DNA of 64,000 nucleotides from NCBI GenBank assembly GCA_020634235.1, contig JACKCB010000002.1, forward strand, positions 496,001 through 560,000, in the 5' to 3' direction. The position numbers were made by a program, and so were the translations under genes. The stretch comes from Ardenticatenaceae bacterium. GTDB lineage: Bacteria; Chloroflexota; Anaerolineae; Promineifilales; Promineifilaceae. The notes beneath the pieces were generated by a model. The model did not search any database. It was not told the origin of the DNA and worked only from the letters and a program-made list of their open reading frames with translations. Positions 1 to 8,716 of the stretch are shown here, in pieces (position 1 is the first letter of the stretch; every line of letters begins with the position of its first letter).

Positions 1-36
1 GAGCAAGCCTGGGAAACCTTCGTCCTCCAACAGTAA
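1..36 (+). CDS. C-terminal end of an upstream gene (partial)
   Basis: Frame 1 reads eleven residues ending VLQQ and then a TAA stop, so a gene enters from the left edge. It ends 24 nt before an ABC transporter permease. By context it may be the periplasmic substrate-binding protein or another permease of the same transporter, but eleven residues cannot show this. Confidence 0.45.
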   Translation, partial: EQAWETFVLQQ

Positions 37-60
37 CCACCCCCCATTCACCCCCTCCCC

Positions 61-915
61 ATGCCCTCCCCCACCCGCCTCCTCCTCATGCTCGCCCCCG
101 CCCTGGCCGTGGTCCTGCTGCTGTTTGGCGGCGGGCTGCTGCTGGGCGTGCTGCAAAGCCTGGGCTACCTGCCCTTCCTCGGCCAGACCACGCTCTCCCT
201 GGCCGCCTACCAGGCCATGTTCGCCCGGCCGGCCTTCTGGCAGTCACTGCTGCTAACGCTGTGGATTGGCCTGGCGTCTACCATCCTCTCTACCCTGCTG
301 GCGCTGTTGTGCGCCCTGACCCTGCGCCACGCATTCCGCGGCCACCGGCCGGTAACCTTCCTCTTCCAGCTCAACATCCCCATCCCCCACCTGGTTGGCG
401 CCGTCGGCATGCTCTTCCTGTTGTCACAGAGCGGTTTTCTGGCCCGCCTGGCCCATCTGGTTGGTCTGGTGCAAGACCCGGCCGGGTTTCCCGCCCTCGT
501 TTACGACCCCTACGCCCTGGGCATCATTGCCGAATACGTCTGGAAAACCACCTGCTTCACCGGCATCATCCTGCTGGCCGCCCTGCAAACCATTGGCCAC
601 GACTACGAAGACGCCGCCCGCACCCTGGGCGCCGGCCGCTGGCAGCGCTTCCGCTACGTCCTACTGCCCCTCCTGCAGCCGGCCATCCTGTCCAGCTCCG
701 TCCTCGTCTTCGCTTTCACCTTTGGCGCCTTCGAGGTGCCCTACCTGCTGGGCCAGCGCTTCCCCTCCGCCCTGCCCGTGCTCGCCTACCGCAGCTACGT
801 CGATGTGGATCTAAACGCCCGGCCGGAGGCCATGGCCATCAGCGTTTTCATCGCCGCCCTCAGCACCCTGCTCATCTTCATCTACATGCGCCTGACTCGC
901 CCCAATGAGCGCTAA
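61..915 (+). CDS. ABC transporter permease (BPD type, PotB/ThiP-like)
   Basis: This 284-residue inner-membrane protein belongs to the binding-protein-dependent transport permease family. A hydrophobic segment at about residues 8-30 is followed by further membrane spans. The cytoplasmic EAA loop is clear at about 180-205 (EDAARTLGAGRWQRF followed by a P-rich turn) and docks onto the ATPase subunit. The length and single EAA loop fit one half of a heterodimeric permease of the spermidine/putrescine, iron or thiamine class. The substrate cannot be told from this subunit. The other transporter subunits should lie left of the window; the gene to the right is unrelated. Confidence 0.85.
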   Translation: MPSPTRLLLMLAPALAVVLLLFGGGLLLGVLQSLGYLPFLGQTTLSLAAYQAMFARPAFWQSLLLTLWIGLASTILSTLLALLCALTLRHAFRGHRPVTFLFQLNIPIPHLVGAVGMLFLLSQSGFLARLAHLVGLVQDPAGFPALVYDPYALGIIAEYVWKTTCFTGIILLAALQTIGHDYEDAARTLGAGRWQRFRYVLLPLLQPAILSSSVLVFAFTFGAFEVPYLLGQRFPSALPVLAYRSYVDVDLNARPEAMAISVFIAALSTLLIFIYMRLTRPNER

Positions 916-996
916 CTCGCGGCCGCCAATTTGCCGTTTTGCCGGCACTCAAGGTAAACTGCAATGGCTAACCACGCCCAGCATCCGGAGACGACT

Positions 997-1197
997 ATGT
1001 GCCGCAGCATCAAGCCCCTGCGCTACCCCGACCGCCCACCCACCGATGAGGAACTGACCGCCGCCGCCTTGCAGTTCGTGCGCAAGGTCAGCGGCTACCG
1101 CCAGCCCTCGCGGGCCAACCAGGCCGCCTTCGACCAGGCGGTGGCCGACGTGGCCGCGGCGACCCGCACCCTATTCACCCAGCTTACTGTTAAATGA
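997..1197 (+). CDS. DUF2277 family small protein
   Basis: A 66-residue soluble protein beginning MCRSIKPLRYPDRPP. The MCRSIK opening and the ALQFVRKVSGYRQPSRAN segment are the hallmark of DUF2277, a small family of unknown function. I chose the ATG at 997 because GGAG (987-990) sits seven bases upstream and family members start at MCRSIK. An in-frame ATG at 964 would add eleven residues. The stop overlaps the start of the next gene (ATGA at 1194-1197), so the two are probably translationally coupled. That pairing gives no clear functional clue. Confidence 0.8.
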   Translation: MCRSIKPLRYPDRPPTDEELTAAALQFVRKVSGYRQPSRANQAAFDQAVADVAAATRTLFTQLTVK

Positions 1198-2222
1198 GCA
1201 ACCCCCTCTACACTCACCTGCGTCGTCTCTGGCTGCGCTACCGGCCGCGGCATGGCCGCTACTTTGATTACGCCGCCGAGAAAGACATCTACTACTGCTA
1301 CCGGCTGCTGCTGCACCGCGAACCCGACCCGGCCGGGCTGCAAATGCTGCGTACCCAGGTCCTGGACCAGGGCATCACCATCCAGGCCCTCGTCGATGGC
1401 TTCCTCAACTGCGAAGAGTTCCTGGCCCTGCGCCAGCGGCTGGCCGAGCCACAGCTCGTCTCCCTGCCCCACTTTCAGATTTACGCCCGGCCGGCCGACT
1501 ATTTCATCGGCGGAGCCATCATCCGCGACCAGGTCTACGAACCGCACATCACCCGGCTGCTCACCGACCTGCTCCGGCCGGGGCACACCTTCATCGACGT
1601 AGGGGCCAACATCGGCTACTTCACCCTGCTGGCCGCCGCGTTGGTCGGCGAACCCGGCCGGGTCATCGCCTTCGAACCCAATCCGCAGAACTGCGAACTG
1701 CTGCGCCGCAGCATCGCCGCCAACGCCTTTGGCAACATCACCCTCCACCAAAACGCCGTGGCCGAGACAGAAGCCGAATTCCTCTTCGACACCGTGGGCT
1801 ACAGCAGCAACGGCCGCCTGCTGCCCGGCCGGGAAGCCGGCCAGCCCCCCGGCCGGGCCGGCCAATACCCGGTGCAGGCCGTCACCCTGGACCACGCCCT
1901 AAGCGACCTGGCCCAGATCGACGTCATCAAGATCGACGCCGAAGGCAGCGAGCCGCGCGTCCTGGCCGGCATGGCCACCATCCTTGCCCGCCACCGGCCC
2001 ATCATCCTCACCGAATTTGCCCCAACCATGATCGAAGCCACCAGCCAGACCGCCCCCCTGGCCTACTTGCAGCAGCTCAGCCGCACCCACCGCCTGCACC
2101 TCATCAACGACAAAGAAGGCATCGCCCCCACCCCCCTACCCACCGCCGACTTGCCCGGCTTCTGCGCCCGCCTTGGCGACCGCCAGGAAGCCCATGCCGA
2201 TCTGATCGCCTATCCGGCATAG
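1194..2222 (+). CDS. DUF4214 plus FkbM-family methyltransferase
   Basis: A 342-residue protein with two parts. Residues about 30-80 (DIYYCYRLLLHREPDPAGLQ...) match DUF4214, a helical domain often attached to glycan- or surface-related enzymes. Residues about 120-320 form an FkbM-type SAM-dependent methyltransferase: motif I is FIDVGANIGYF, followed by an acidic loop AFEPNPQN and DVIKIDAEGSE. FkbM enzymes O-methylate sugars or polyketides. The substrate here is unknown, though DUF4214 hints at a cell-surface glycan. It starts inside the stop of the DUF2277 gene and runs convergently to the MFS gene, leaving only 29 nt with no obvious terminator. Confidence 0.85.
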   Translation: MSNPLYTHLRRLWLRYRPRHGRYFDYAAEKDIYYCYRLLLHREPDPAGLQMLRTQVLDQGITIQALVDGFLNCEEFLALRQRLAEPQLVSLPHFQIYARPADYFIGGAIIRDQVYEPHITRLLTDLLRPGHTFIDVGANIGYFTLLAAALVGEPGRVIAFEPNPQNCELLRRSIAANAFGNITLHQNAVAETEAEFLFDTVGYSSNGRLLPGREAGQPPGRAGQYPVQAVTLDHALSDLAQIDVIKIDAEGSEPRVLAGMATILARHRPIILTEFAPTMIEATSQTAPLAYLQQLSRTHRLHLINDKEGIAPTPLPTADLPGFCARLGDRQEAHADLIAYPA

Positions 2223-2251
2223 CCAGCCAGGCACAGCAGAACCGCAAAAGG

Positions 2252-3631
2252 TCAGGCCGCCGGGGCCGTTTCCACCTCGGTCCCGGCCGGGACACCAGCC
2301 ACCGCCACATGATCCGGCAAAATCGTCTCCGCATTGCGGACCACCGGCGCCAGGTAGGCGGCCAACCCCACCAGCGAGGCCAGCACGCCACACATCACAA
2401 TCACCCACGCCTCGCCCGCCCCAGGACCAGTCCCCACCAGCCGGGTGATGAAGCTGTTGTCCACCAGCGCCCCCCCACTGCGCAGCGCCGGGCCAAAGAT
2501 CACGTCCGCCAGCGGGATGGCCAGCAGCCGGGCCAGCGGATCAATGCCCCAGGCAATGAGCCGGCGAATAGAAAAGACCCGCCCCTGCACGTCAGGGGCC
2601 ACCTTGGCCTGCCAGATCGCCTGGTTGGACCCATTGATGATGGGCACGAAAAAGATGCCACAAAAACCGGCGACAGCCCAAACCGGCACCGTTTGCCCCA
2701 CGCCCAGCAGCACCACGCCCAGCCAGCTAGAGAAAAACCAGCCCAACAGCACACCATGCACCAGGCGCTTCGGCCCGCCCCAGGCGCTCATCACCAGCGC
2801 GCCCACCACGCCGCCCACCGCCCCCGCCGATTGTACACTGCCCAGCGCCAGCTCATTGTTATCGGTGCGCAGCAGGACCATCGCCGGCACAATGGTCATG
2901 GCAATGGTCGTCAGGAAATTACCGGTCATGAACACCAACTGCAAGCCCAACAGACTGGGCCGCCGCCAGATGTACTTGAAGCCGTAGGCCGCCTCCGTCA
3001 GCAGGTTACCCTGCCCTTCCGCTCCCTCGGCGGTGCGCGGCGGCTGGGGAATGTACACCAGCAGCAGCGCGCCAATGGCAAACAGGAAGGTGAAGATGTC
3101 GATCAGCAGCACCCCTTGCAGCCCCACAAAGCCCAGCAGCGCCGCCGCCAGCACCGGCGCAAAAATGCCAGAACCGCTTTCGGCCAGGGAGATCATGCCG
3201 TTGGCCCGCGCATACTGCTCTTTGGGCAGCATCACGCTGATGGCCGCCGAATAAGCCGGCCACTGAAAAGCCTGGAACAGACCAGAGATGGCGTTGGTGA
3301 TGAACAGGTGCCAGATCTCTAATTGGCCGGTGCTCACCAGGATCAGCACCACAATGGTCATCAGCCCGGCCGCCAGGTCGCTGAGCATCATCATGAGCTT
3401 GCGGTTGGAACGGTCCACAATGGCCCCGGCAAAGGGGCTGATGACGATGAGGGGCAGCATGAAGGCCAACCCCAACAAGGCCAGCTCCTGCACCCGGCCG
3501 GTCTCGCCAAACACATAAATGGGCAGGGCAAAGCCGGTCATGCTGGTGCCCAACAGCGAAATGAACTGGCCAATCCAGACCACGGTAAAAGCCCGCATTC
3601 CCTGCGGCTGGCCTGTCGCTGGGTTCTTCAT
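2252..3631 (-). CDS. MFS transporter (drug/siderophore-exporter-like)
   Basis: A 459-residue major facilitator superfamily protein with about twelve hydrophobic segments. The cytoplasmic loop after TM2 contains GAIVDRSNRKLMMM, the MFS signature A equivalent. The opening WIGQFISLLGTSMTGFALPIYVF is typical of the EntS/macrolide-efflux branch, so export of a small molecule is likely; the substrate is not known. I place the start at the ATG at 3631 because GGAG lies six bases upstream. Earlier in-frame ATGs (3679, 3637) lack usable spacing. A near-consensus promoter lies at 3717-3745. The C-terminal tail after the last TM is short and hydrophilic. Confidence 0.85.
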   Translation of the reverse strand: MKNPATGQPQGMRAFTVVWIGQFISLLGTSMTGFALPIYVFGETGRVQELALLGLAFMLPLIVISPFAGAIVDRSNRKLMMMLSDLAAGLMTIVVLILVSTGQLEIWHLFITNAISGLFQAFQWPAYSAAISVMLPKEQYARANGMISLAESGSGIFAPVLAAALLGFVGLQGVLLIDIFTFLFAIGALLLVYIPQPPRTAEGAEGQGNLLTEAAYGFKYIWRRPSLLGLQLVFMTGNFLTTIAMTIVPAMVLLRTDNNELALGSVQSAGAVGGVVGALVMSAWGGPKRLVHGVLLGWFFSSWLGVVLLGVGQTVPVWAVAGFCGIFFVPIINGSNQAIWQAKVAPDVQGRVFSIRRLIAWGIDPLARLLAIPLADVIFGPALRSGGALVDNSFITRLVGTGPGAGEAWVIVMCGVLASLVGLAAYLAPVVRNAETILPDHVAVAGVPAGTEVETAPAA

Positions 3632-3716
3632 GCTCATCTCCTGGGCCCACCCGGCCGGGATGCACACACCCGGTCCCACAACCTAAGCTAGGTCAACGTT
3701 TACTGACAACAAGCAC

Positions 3717-3745
3717 ATTTTAGGCAATAATCCTGGCTCTGTCAA
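3717..3745 (-). promoter_or_regulatory. sigma-70-type promoter of the MFS gene
   Basis: On the minus strand a perfect -35 TTGACA (3745-3740) and a -10 TAAAAT (3722-3717) are separated by exactly 17 bases. Transcription would start near 3709, giving a leader of about 78 nt before the ATG at 3631. Confidence 0.7.
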
Positions 3746-3888
3746 GAGTATTTGTTAATATTTACAATGTGCGTATTAAGTTTCTGCATACTTCTATTAA
3801 TTTTATCAATATCGCCAACCATTTCCGGCCCAACATACGCACCACCGGCCACACCCCGCGCCACTGTACCAAAACTCGGCCGCCCGGC

Positions 3889-4235
3889 CAGTAATTCTAA
3901 ATGTAGGGGGAAAAGGGGCGCAATAGGGCAGAAGGTTGCCAGGTGGCGTTGCATGTGAGGTGCCCGAGATCGCGCTGGGCGGCTGATGTGGAGCGATTTT
4001 CCAAATACGCTGCGGCATTTACGCTGGCCCGCGCGAGGGCGCTTCGCGCCCCGCGCGGGGGAACCTAATGGGGTTTTTTCAGTTTCTGGGGCAAATGCCC
4101 CAAAAACTGAAAAAACCCCGCTTTATTTGGCGTCGCCAGGCGCGAAGCGCCGAGGCGACGCCCCCGGTGCTTGACCTTTCTGCTCGTTTCGCAGGGGGGG
4201 GAGTGAACGATTCCGTTTTACATTTAGAATTGCTG
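3889..4235. mobile_element. MITE-like element, copy 1 (347 bp)
   Basis: The ends are inverted repeats: CAGTAATTCTAAATGTA on the left (3889-3905) and its complement, with one mismatch, on the right (4219-4235). The flanks are a 9-bp target duplication with one mismatch: CCGCCCGGC (3880-3888) and CCACCCGGC (4236-4244). Inside lie three stem-loops (about 4028-4060, 4070-4119 and 4130-4163) and no convincing gene. The outer parts match copy 2 (8475-8712) closely. It fills most of the 800-base gap between the MFS and thioredoxin genes. Nothing else is recognisable in the remaining 4236-4430. Confidence 0.8.
4070..4119. repeat. 24-bp-arm hairpin inside MITE copy 1
   Basis: Arms 4070-4093 and 4096-4119 are complementary with one mismatch around a two-base AA centre. 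Each arm carries a run of six T or A next to GGGG/CCCC. The hairpin is absent from copy 2, where the surrounding sequence joins directly, so it is a module gained in copy 1 or lost from copy 2. Confidence 0.75.
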
Positions 4236-4430
4236 CCACCCGGCACATGAGAATTTCGCGCCGCGGTGATAGAATAGAGGGTGTACAGGCGCGTGCACGA
4301 GGAGAATGGGGTGACCAGACAGGCCAGCCCGGTGCCACCGTTGCCAGACAGGGAGAACAAACTCCTTCACACCGATCCCCTCCCCGGCCGGTGGCCGCGC
4401 ACGCCAACCAGAACCTGCGAGGTATTTGCC

Positions 4431-4769
4431 ATGAACCAACCGGCCAACAACATCATCGAAGTCTCCGATGCCACGTTTGACCGCGACGTCGTTGCCCGAT
4501 CCTACGAAACCCCCGTCGTCGTCGACTTCTGGGCACCCTGGTGCGGCCCGTGCCGCATGTTGGGGCCGCTGCTAGAACGACTGGCCAACGCCCCAAACAG
4601 CGGCTTTGTCCTGGCCAAAGTAAACGTAGACGACAACCAGGACCTGGCCCGCTACTACGGGGTGCAGGGCATCCCGGCCGTGAAAGGCTTTCGCGATGGC
4701 CAGGTCGTGGCCCAGTTCGTAGGGACCCAGCCAGAACCAATGGTGCGCCGTTTTCTGGAGAGCTTGTAA
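4431..4769 (+). CDS. trxA: thioredoxin
   Basis: A 112-residue cytosolic thioredoxin that reduces protein disulfides. The active site is FWAPWCGPCRM at about residues 27-37, with the two redox cysteines in WCGPC. The cis-proline region is GIPAVKGF at about 77-84. Length and fold landmarks match ordinary thioredoxins. The ATG at 4431 has GAGGT eight bases upstream; longer in-frame starts would add an unrelated, low-quality N-terminus. A possible -10 (TAGAAT near 4271) lies just beyond the MITE end. PRPP synthetase follows 50 nt downstream and may share the transcript. Confidence 0.93.
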   Translation: MNQPANNIIEVSDATFDRDVVARSYETPVVVDFWAPWCGPCRMLGPLLERLANAPNSGFVLAKVNVDDNQDLARYYGVQGIPAVKGFRDGQVVAQFVGTQPEPMVRRFLESL

Positions 4770-4819
4770 CCCGCAAAAGCGCCCGGCGCCCGTGGCCGGC
4801 TCGTTTACGAGGAGGAACT

Positions 4820-5812
4820 ATGAACCAGGTGGTGGCGGTCCCGGCCGGGGCCATCAATCGCAACGACGACATCCGCCTGTTTTCCGGCAGCGCCAACCGG
4901 CCCCTGGCCGAAGCCGTTGCCGCCGAACTAGGCATCGAATTATCAGCCGTCAACATCAGCAAGCTCCCCGACGGCGAAATCCACGTGCAGATCAGCGAAC
5001 TGGTACGGCACCAGGACATCTTCATCATCCAACCCTGTTCGCCTAACGTCAACGACATGCTGGTCGAGCTGATGCTGCTCATCGACGCCTTTCGCCGCGC
5101 CTCCGCCTGGCGCATCAACGTCATCATCCCCTACTTCCCCTACGCCCGGCAAGATCGCATGGCGCGCGGCCGGGAAGCGGTCAGCGCCAAGGTAGTGGCC
5201 CGCACGCTGGAGATGTTGGGCGTGACCCGTGTCATGTACGTGGATATCCACGCCCTGCAAATTCAGGGCTTCTTCGACCTCCCGGTGGACCCGCTCACAG
5301 CCATGCCCGTGCTGGCCGGCTACTTCCAGGATGATCCCCGCTTCCGGCCAGAGGAGACCGTGATCGTGGCGCCTGACCTGGGCCGCGCCCGCCTGGCCGG
5401 CAAATATGCCGAACAACTGGGCATGCCCCTGGTCATCATGAACAAGAGCCGGCTAGATTTCGAGCACACAACCACCGCGGCCGTCGTCGGCGACATCGAA
5501 GACAAGACAGCCATCATCATCGACGACATGATTGCCGGCGGCAGCGTGCTGGACCAGATTCCCGCCCTGTTGGCCGTCGGCGCTCGCTCGCCGGTTTATC
5601 TGTCCATTACCCACCCGGTCCTGCTGCCCTCCGCCCTGGAACGGCTCAACCGGGATTACATCGCCGAACTGGTAACAACGGACACGATCTATTTGCCACG
5701 TGAGAAGCGCCACCCCAAGATTCGCATCCAGTCGATTGCCCGCACACTGGCTCAGGCTGTTTACTACATTCATTCCGGCGAGTCGGTTGGTTCGCTGCTG
5801 CGCCTGCTGTAG
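4820..5812 (+). CDS. prs: ribose-phosphate pyrophosphokinase
   Basis: Makes 5-phosphoribosyl-1-pyrophosphate from ribose-5-phosphate and ATP for nucleotide, His and Trp synthesis. The 330-residue protein has the N-terminal SGSANRPLAEAVAAELG substrate region, the KLPDGEI segment, the IPYFPYARQDR flexible loop and a PRPP-binding loop near IIIDDMIAGGS. The start at 4820 follows an excellent GAGGAGG. It lies 107 nt before gnd, which supplies ribulose-5-phosphate, so these two genes form a plausible pentose-phosphate unit. Confidence 0.93.
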   Translation: MNQVVAVPAGAINRNDDIRLFSGSANRPLAEAVAAELGIELSAVNISKLPDGEIHVQISELVRHQDIFIIQPCSPNVNDMLVELMLLIDAFRRASAWRINVIIPYFPYARQDRMARGREAVSAKVVARTLEMLGVTRVMYVDIHALQIQGFFDLPVDPLTAMPVLAGYFQDDPRFRPEETVIVAPDLGRARLAGKYAEQLGMPLVIMNKSRLDFEHTTTAAVVGDIEDKTAIIIDDMIAGGSVLDQIPALLAVGARSPVYLSITHPVLLPSALERLNRDYIAELVTTDTIYLPREKRHPKIRIQSIARTLAQAVYYIHSGESVGSLLRLL

Positions 5813-5922
5813 CCCGCGCGGTGGTGTCCGCCCCGGCCGGGCGAAAGAAAACCCGTCCCGGCCGCGTCTAGGATAGCAGAGACCACTCACGACATTCAAT
5901 ACCACCTGTCAAGGAGAACGAC

Positions 5923-7377
5923 ATGACCGCCACCGCAGACATCGGCCTGATTGGCCTGGCCGTTATGGGCCAGAACCTGGTCCTGAACATGAATGATCAC
6001 AGCTTCACCGTGGTTGTCTATAACCGCACCACCAGCAAAGTGGACGAATTTCTGGCCAACGAAGCCCAGGGCACCAGGGTCATCGGTGCCCACACCATCG
6101 CCGAACTGGTTGCGCACCTGAAGCGCCCCCGCCGCGTCATGATGATGATCAAGGCCGGCCCGGCCGTGGATGCCATCATCGAACAACTGCTGCCCCACCT
6201 GGAAGCGGGCGACATCATCATCGACGGTGGCAACTCCCTTTACACCGATACCGCCCGTCGCACTGACTATCTGGAAGCGCGCGGGTTGCACTTCATCGGC
6301 ACCGGCATCTCCGGTGGTGAAGAAGGGGCGCGGCACGGCCCGTCGATCATGCCCGGCGGGTCGCCAGCCGCCTGGCCCCACGTGAAGCCAATCTTCCAGG
6401 CCATCGCCGCCAAAGTGGCCGACGGCACCCCCTGCTGCGACTGGGTCGGCGAAGGGGGCGCAGGTCACTTTGTGAAGATGGTGCATAACGGCATTGAGTA
6501 TGGCGACATGCAGCTCATCGCCGAAGCGTATCACCTGCTGCGCACCGCCGCGGGGCTTGATAACGAGGCCATGAGCCAGACGTTCCGCGACTGGAACAAG
6601 GGCAAACTAGACTCCTACCTGATCGAGATTACGGGGGACATCCTGGCCTACCGGGATGAGCAAGGGCAGGCGGTATTGGACCTGATTCTGGACGCGGCCG
6701 GGCAGAAGGGGACGGGCAAATGGACAGCGGCCAATGCCCTGGAGCAAGGGATCCCTCTGACGCTCATTGGCGAAGCGGTGTTCGCCCGCTTTCTGTCGGC
6801 GCTGAAGGAAGAGCGGGCCGCGGCGGCGGCGGTTCTGGCCGGGCCGGCGGCAGCGTTGGTTGCAGACCCGGCCGGGTTCACCAACGACATCGGCAAGGCC
6901 CTCTATGCCGCCAAGATCATCTCCTACGCCCAGGGTTACATGCTGATGCGCGCCGCCGCCACCACCTACGGCTGGCACCTGAACTATGGCGGCGTAGCCC
7001 TCATGTGGCGCGAAGGCTGCATCATCCGCTCCGCCTTCCTGGGCAAAATCAAAGAGGCCTTCGACAACAATCCCGACCTGAGCAACCTGCTCCTGGATGA
7101 CTACTTCCGCCAGGCCATAGCCGATAGCCAGGGGGCCTGGCGGCGGGTCATTGCCCAGGCCGTAACGCTGGGCATCCCCGTGCCCGCCCTAAGCAGCGCC
7201 CTGGCCTTCTACGATGGCTACCGGCACGAGCGGCTGCCGGCCAATATGATTCAGGCGCAGCGGGATTACTTTGGGGCACATACTTACGAGCGCATCGACC
7301 GGCCGCGGGGCGAATTCTTCCACACCAACTGGACCGGCACCGGCGGTGACGTCACCGCCGGCACTTATGAGGCGTGA
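5923..7377 (+). CDS. gnd: 6-phosphogluconate dehydrogenase (decarboxylating)
   Basis: Third enzyme of the oxidative pentose phosphate pathway: 6-phosphogluconate + NADP+ to ribulose-5-P + CO2. At 484 residues it is the long dimeric form. The Rossmann motif is GLIGLAVMGQNL near the N-terminus. The substrate motifs are GISGGEEGARHGPSIMPGG (about 130-148) and GHFVKMVHNGIEYGDMQ (about 185-201). An AAGGAG lies just upstream of the ATG. Near the 3' end, 7340-7361 is a perfect 22-bp palindrome inside the coding sequence; with no T tract it is not a standard terminator. zwf and pgl for the earlier steps lie at 34.5-37.3 kb. Confidence 0.95.
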   Translation: MTATADIGLIGLAVMGQNLVLNMNDHSFTVVVYNRTTSKVDEFLANEAQGTRVIGAHTIAELVAHLKRPRRVMMMIKAGPAVDAIIEQLLPHLEAGDIIIDGGNSLYTDTARRTDYLEARGLHFIGTGISGGEEGARHGPSIMPGGSPAAWPHVKPIFQAIAAKVADGTPCCDWVGEGGAGHFVKMVHNGIEYGDMQLIAEAYHLLRTAAGLDNEAMSQTFRDWNKGKLDSYLIEITGDILAYRDEQGQAVLDLILDAAGQKGTGKWTAANALEQGIPLTLIGEAVFARFLSALKEERAAAAAVLAGPAAALVADPAGFTNDIGKALYAAKIISYAQGYMLMRAAATTYGWHLNYGGVALMWREGCIIRSAFLGKIKEAFDNNPDLSNLLLDDYFRQAIADSQGAWRRVIAQAVTLGIPVPALSSALAFYDGYRHERLPANMIQAQRDYFGAHTYERIDRPRGEFFHTNWTGTGGDVTAGTYEA

Positions 7378-7405
7378 GTCAGGATTCATCGTCGCCGCCA
7401 AGCCG

Positions 7406-7948
7406 TCACCTGTCTGACCGCAAGATGCCATAGAGGGCCAGGTCTTCAAACTGACCCCACTTGATAACGTGCTGGCGCAAGAGACCCTCATACTGCATCC
7501 CAATCTTGGCCATCACCCGGCCGGAGGCGGGATTGCGCACAAAGTGATAGGCGTGGATGCGGTTCAACTCCCACGGACCAAAGCCAAAGTCTAGCATGGC
7601 CCGGGCCGCTTCGGTGCAGTAGTCCTGCCCCCAAAAAGGCTTGCCGATCCAATACCCCATTTCGCCGCGCCGGTAAACATTGTTCTTGGTCAGGCCAATC
7701 GCCCCAACCAGCGCGCCGCTGCTGCGCAGCGTGACGGCAAAGGTAACCGAATGGCCGGCGCGGTAGGCAGGGACATGGCTGCCAATCCACGTTTCAGCCA
7801 TGCCAGCCTCGTAAGGGTGGGGAATGTTCAGTGTGGTGTCGGCAATAGCCCGGTCCCCCGCCAGCCGCTTTACCTCTGGGGCATCGGCCAGGGTAAAAGG
7901 GCGCAGCGCCAGCCGCTCAGTCAACAGTGTCGGTTGCGTGTTCATCAT
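7406..7948 (-). CDS. GNAT N-acetyltransferase (RimJ/RimL-like)
   Basis: A 180-residue GCN5-related acetyltransferase. It starts with TERLALRPFTLADAPEV and has the acceptor-side MGYWIGKPFWGQDYCTEAARAML region, where GxGxxG-type backbone contacts bind acetyl-CoA. A helix with RNPASGRVMAKIGMQYEG follows; this is typical of the RimJ/RimL/Acetyltransf_3 group, which acetylates protein N-termini, spermidine or antibiotics. The exact substrate is unknown. It is convergent with gnd (28-nt gap) and lies 11 nt downstream of the CBS gene on the same strand, so the two are probably co-transcribed. Confidence 0.88.
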   Translation of the reverse strand: MMNTQPTLLTERLALRPFTLADAPEVKRLAGDRAIADTTLNIPHPYEAGMAETWIGSHVPAYRAGHSVTFAVTLRSSGALVGAIGLTKNNVYRRGEMGYWIGKPFWGQDYCTEAARAMLDFGFGPWELNRIHAYHFVRNPASGRVMAKIGMQYEGLLRQHVIKWGQFEDLALYGILRSDR

Positions 7949-7959
7949 ACGCTCCGGTG

Positions 7960-8361
7960 CTACAGCTCTTTGACCATGTGGTAGGCCAGGTCACTGCTGG
8001 AGACAACGGCCACCGGCCGGGGCTTCCCCTCTTCCATTTGCACCACCACCACCCGGTGGATGCGGTTGGTCAGCAGCAGTTCTGCCACCTCTCGCAGCAA
8101 ACTAGATGGACTCACGCAGACCACGTCGGTACTCATCACCGCCCCGGCCGGGCGCAGCATCCAATCATCATAGGCCAGGTTGGCCCGCAGCAAATCGGTT
8201 GTGGATAACAACCCCTGCAAATACCCATCCTGGTCCACCACGACCAGCGAGCTAATCCCCTCCGTCACCATCAGCCGGCACACCTCCGCCAACGGCGTAT
8301 CCACCTGACAGCTAAAAATGCCAAAGCGCTTGGCCTCCAAAACCGTTCGCCCTTTCTTCAT
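7960..8361 (-). CDS. CBS-domain pair protein
   Basis: A 133-residue protein made almost entirely of two CBS motifs (about 12-65 and 75-130), which fold as a Bateman module and usually bind adenine nucleotides. Landmarks are GISSLVVVDQDGYLQGLLSTTDLL and RIHRVVVVQ...AVVSSSDLAYHMV. No catalytic domain is attached, so a regulatory role is likely but the partner is unknown. I start at the ATG at 8361 because GAGGGTG lies just upstream. A longer in-frame start at 8430 would run through the -10 element at 8429-8434. The GNAT gene follows at 11 nt. Confidence 0.85.
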   Translation of the reverse strand: MKKGRTVLEAKRFGIFSCQVDTPLAEVCRLMVTEGISSLVVVDQDGYLQGLLSTTDLLRANLAYDDWMLRPAGAVMSTDVVCVSPSSLLREVAELLLTNRIHRVVVVQMEEGKPRPVAVVSSSDLAYHMVKEL

Positions 8362-8428
8362 GTAATCACCCTCATAGTCCACGTCTGCCAACCCCCTGCC
8401 TGCCCAAAAAGCTATCGAACACACGGCC

Positions 8429-8434
8429 ATTATA
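8429..8434 (-). promoter_or_regulatory. candidate -10 box of the CBS-GNAT operon
   Basis: A perfect TATAAT on the minus strand about 68 bases upstream of the CBS start. No good -35 is visible at 17-18 bases, so the call rests on the -10 and its position. Confidence 0.4.
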
Positions 8435-8474
8435 CCGGAGTTCCGTTCGCCTGTATAATCGCCTCTGCCTCACC

Positions 8475-8712
8475 TAGTAATTCTAAATGTAAGGGGAAAA
8501 GGGGCGCAACAGGGTAGAAGGTTGCCAGGTAGCGTTGCATGTGAGCTGCCCGAGGTCGCGCTGGGCGGCTGATCAAGTTTTGCAGTAAGCGCTCGCTCCC
8601 CAAACGCTGCCCCGCGCGAGGGCGCTTCGCGCCTGGCGACGCCCCCGGCGCTTGACCTCTCGGCTCGTTTCGGGGGGGAGTGAACGATTCCGTTTTACAT
8701 TTAGAATTGCTG
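8475..8712. mobile_element. MITE-like element, copy 2 (238 bp)
   Basis: The terminal inverted repeats match those of copy 1 (AGTAATTCTAAATGTA on the left, the complement of CAGCAATTCTAAATGTA on the right). It is bounded by a perfect 9-bp target duplication TGCCTCACC (8466-8474 and 8713-8721). Internal sequence aligns with both ends of copy 1 but lacks about 100 central bases including the 24-bp-arm hairpin. It sits directly after the stop of the gene at 8717-9196 and fills most of the gap 8362-8716. No gene is seen inside. Confidence 0.85.
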
Positions 8713-8716
8713 TGCC

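Noticed and set aside
3752..3958. Small frames in the MFS-thioredoxin gap
   Set aside because: They run into the MITE end and have no ribosome-binding site.
7340..7361. Perfect 22-bp palindrome at the end of gnd as a terminator
   Set aside because: It lies inside the coding sequence and no T run follows.
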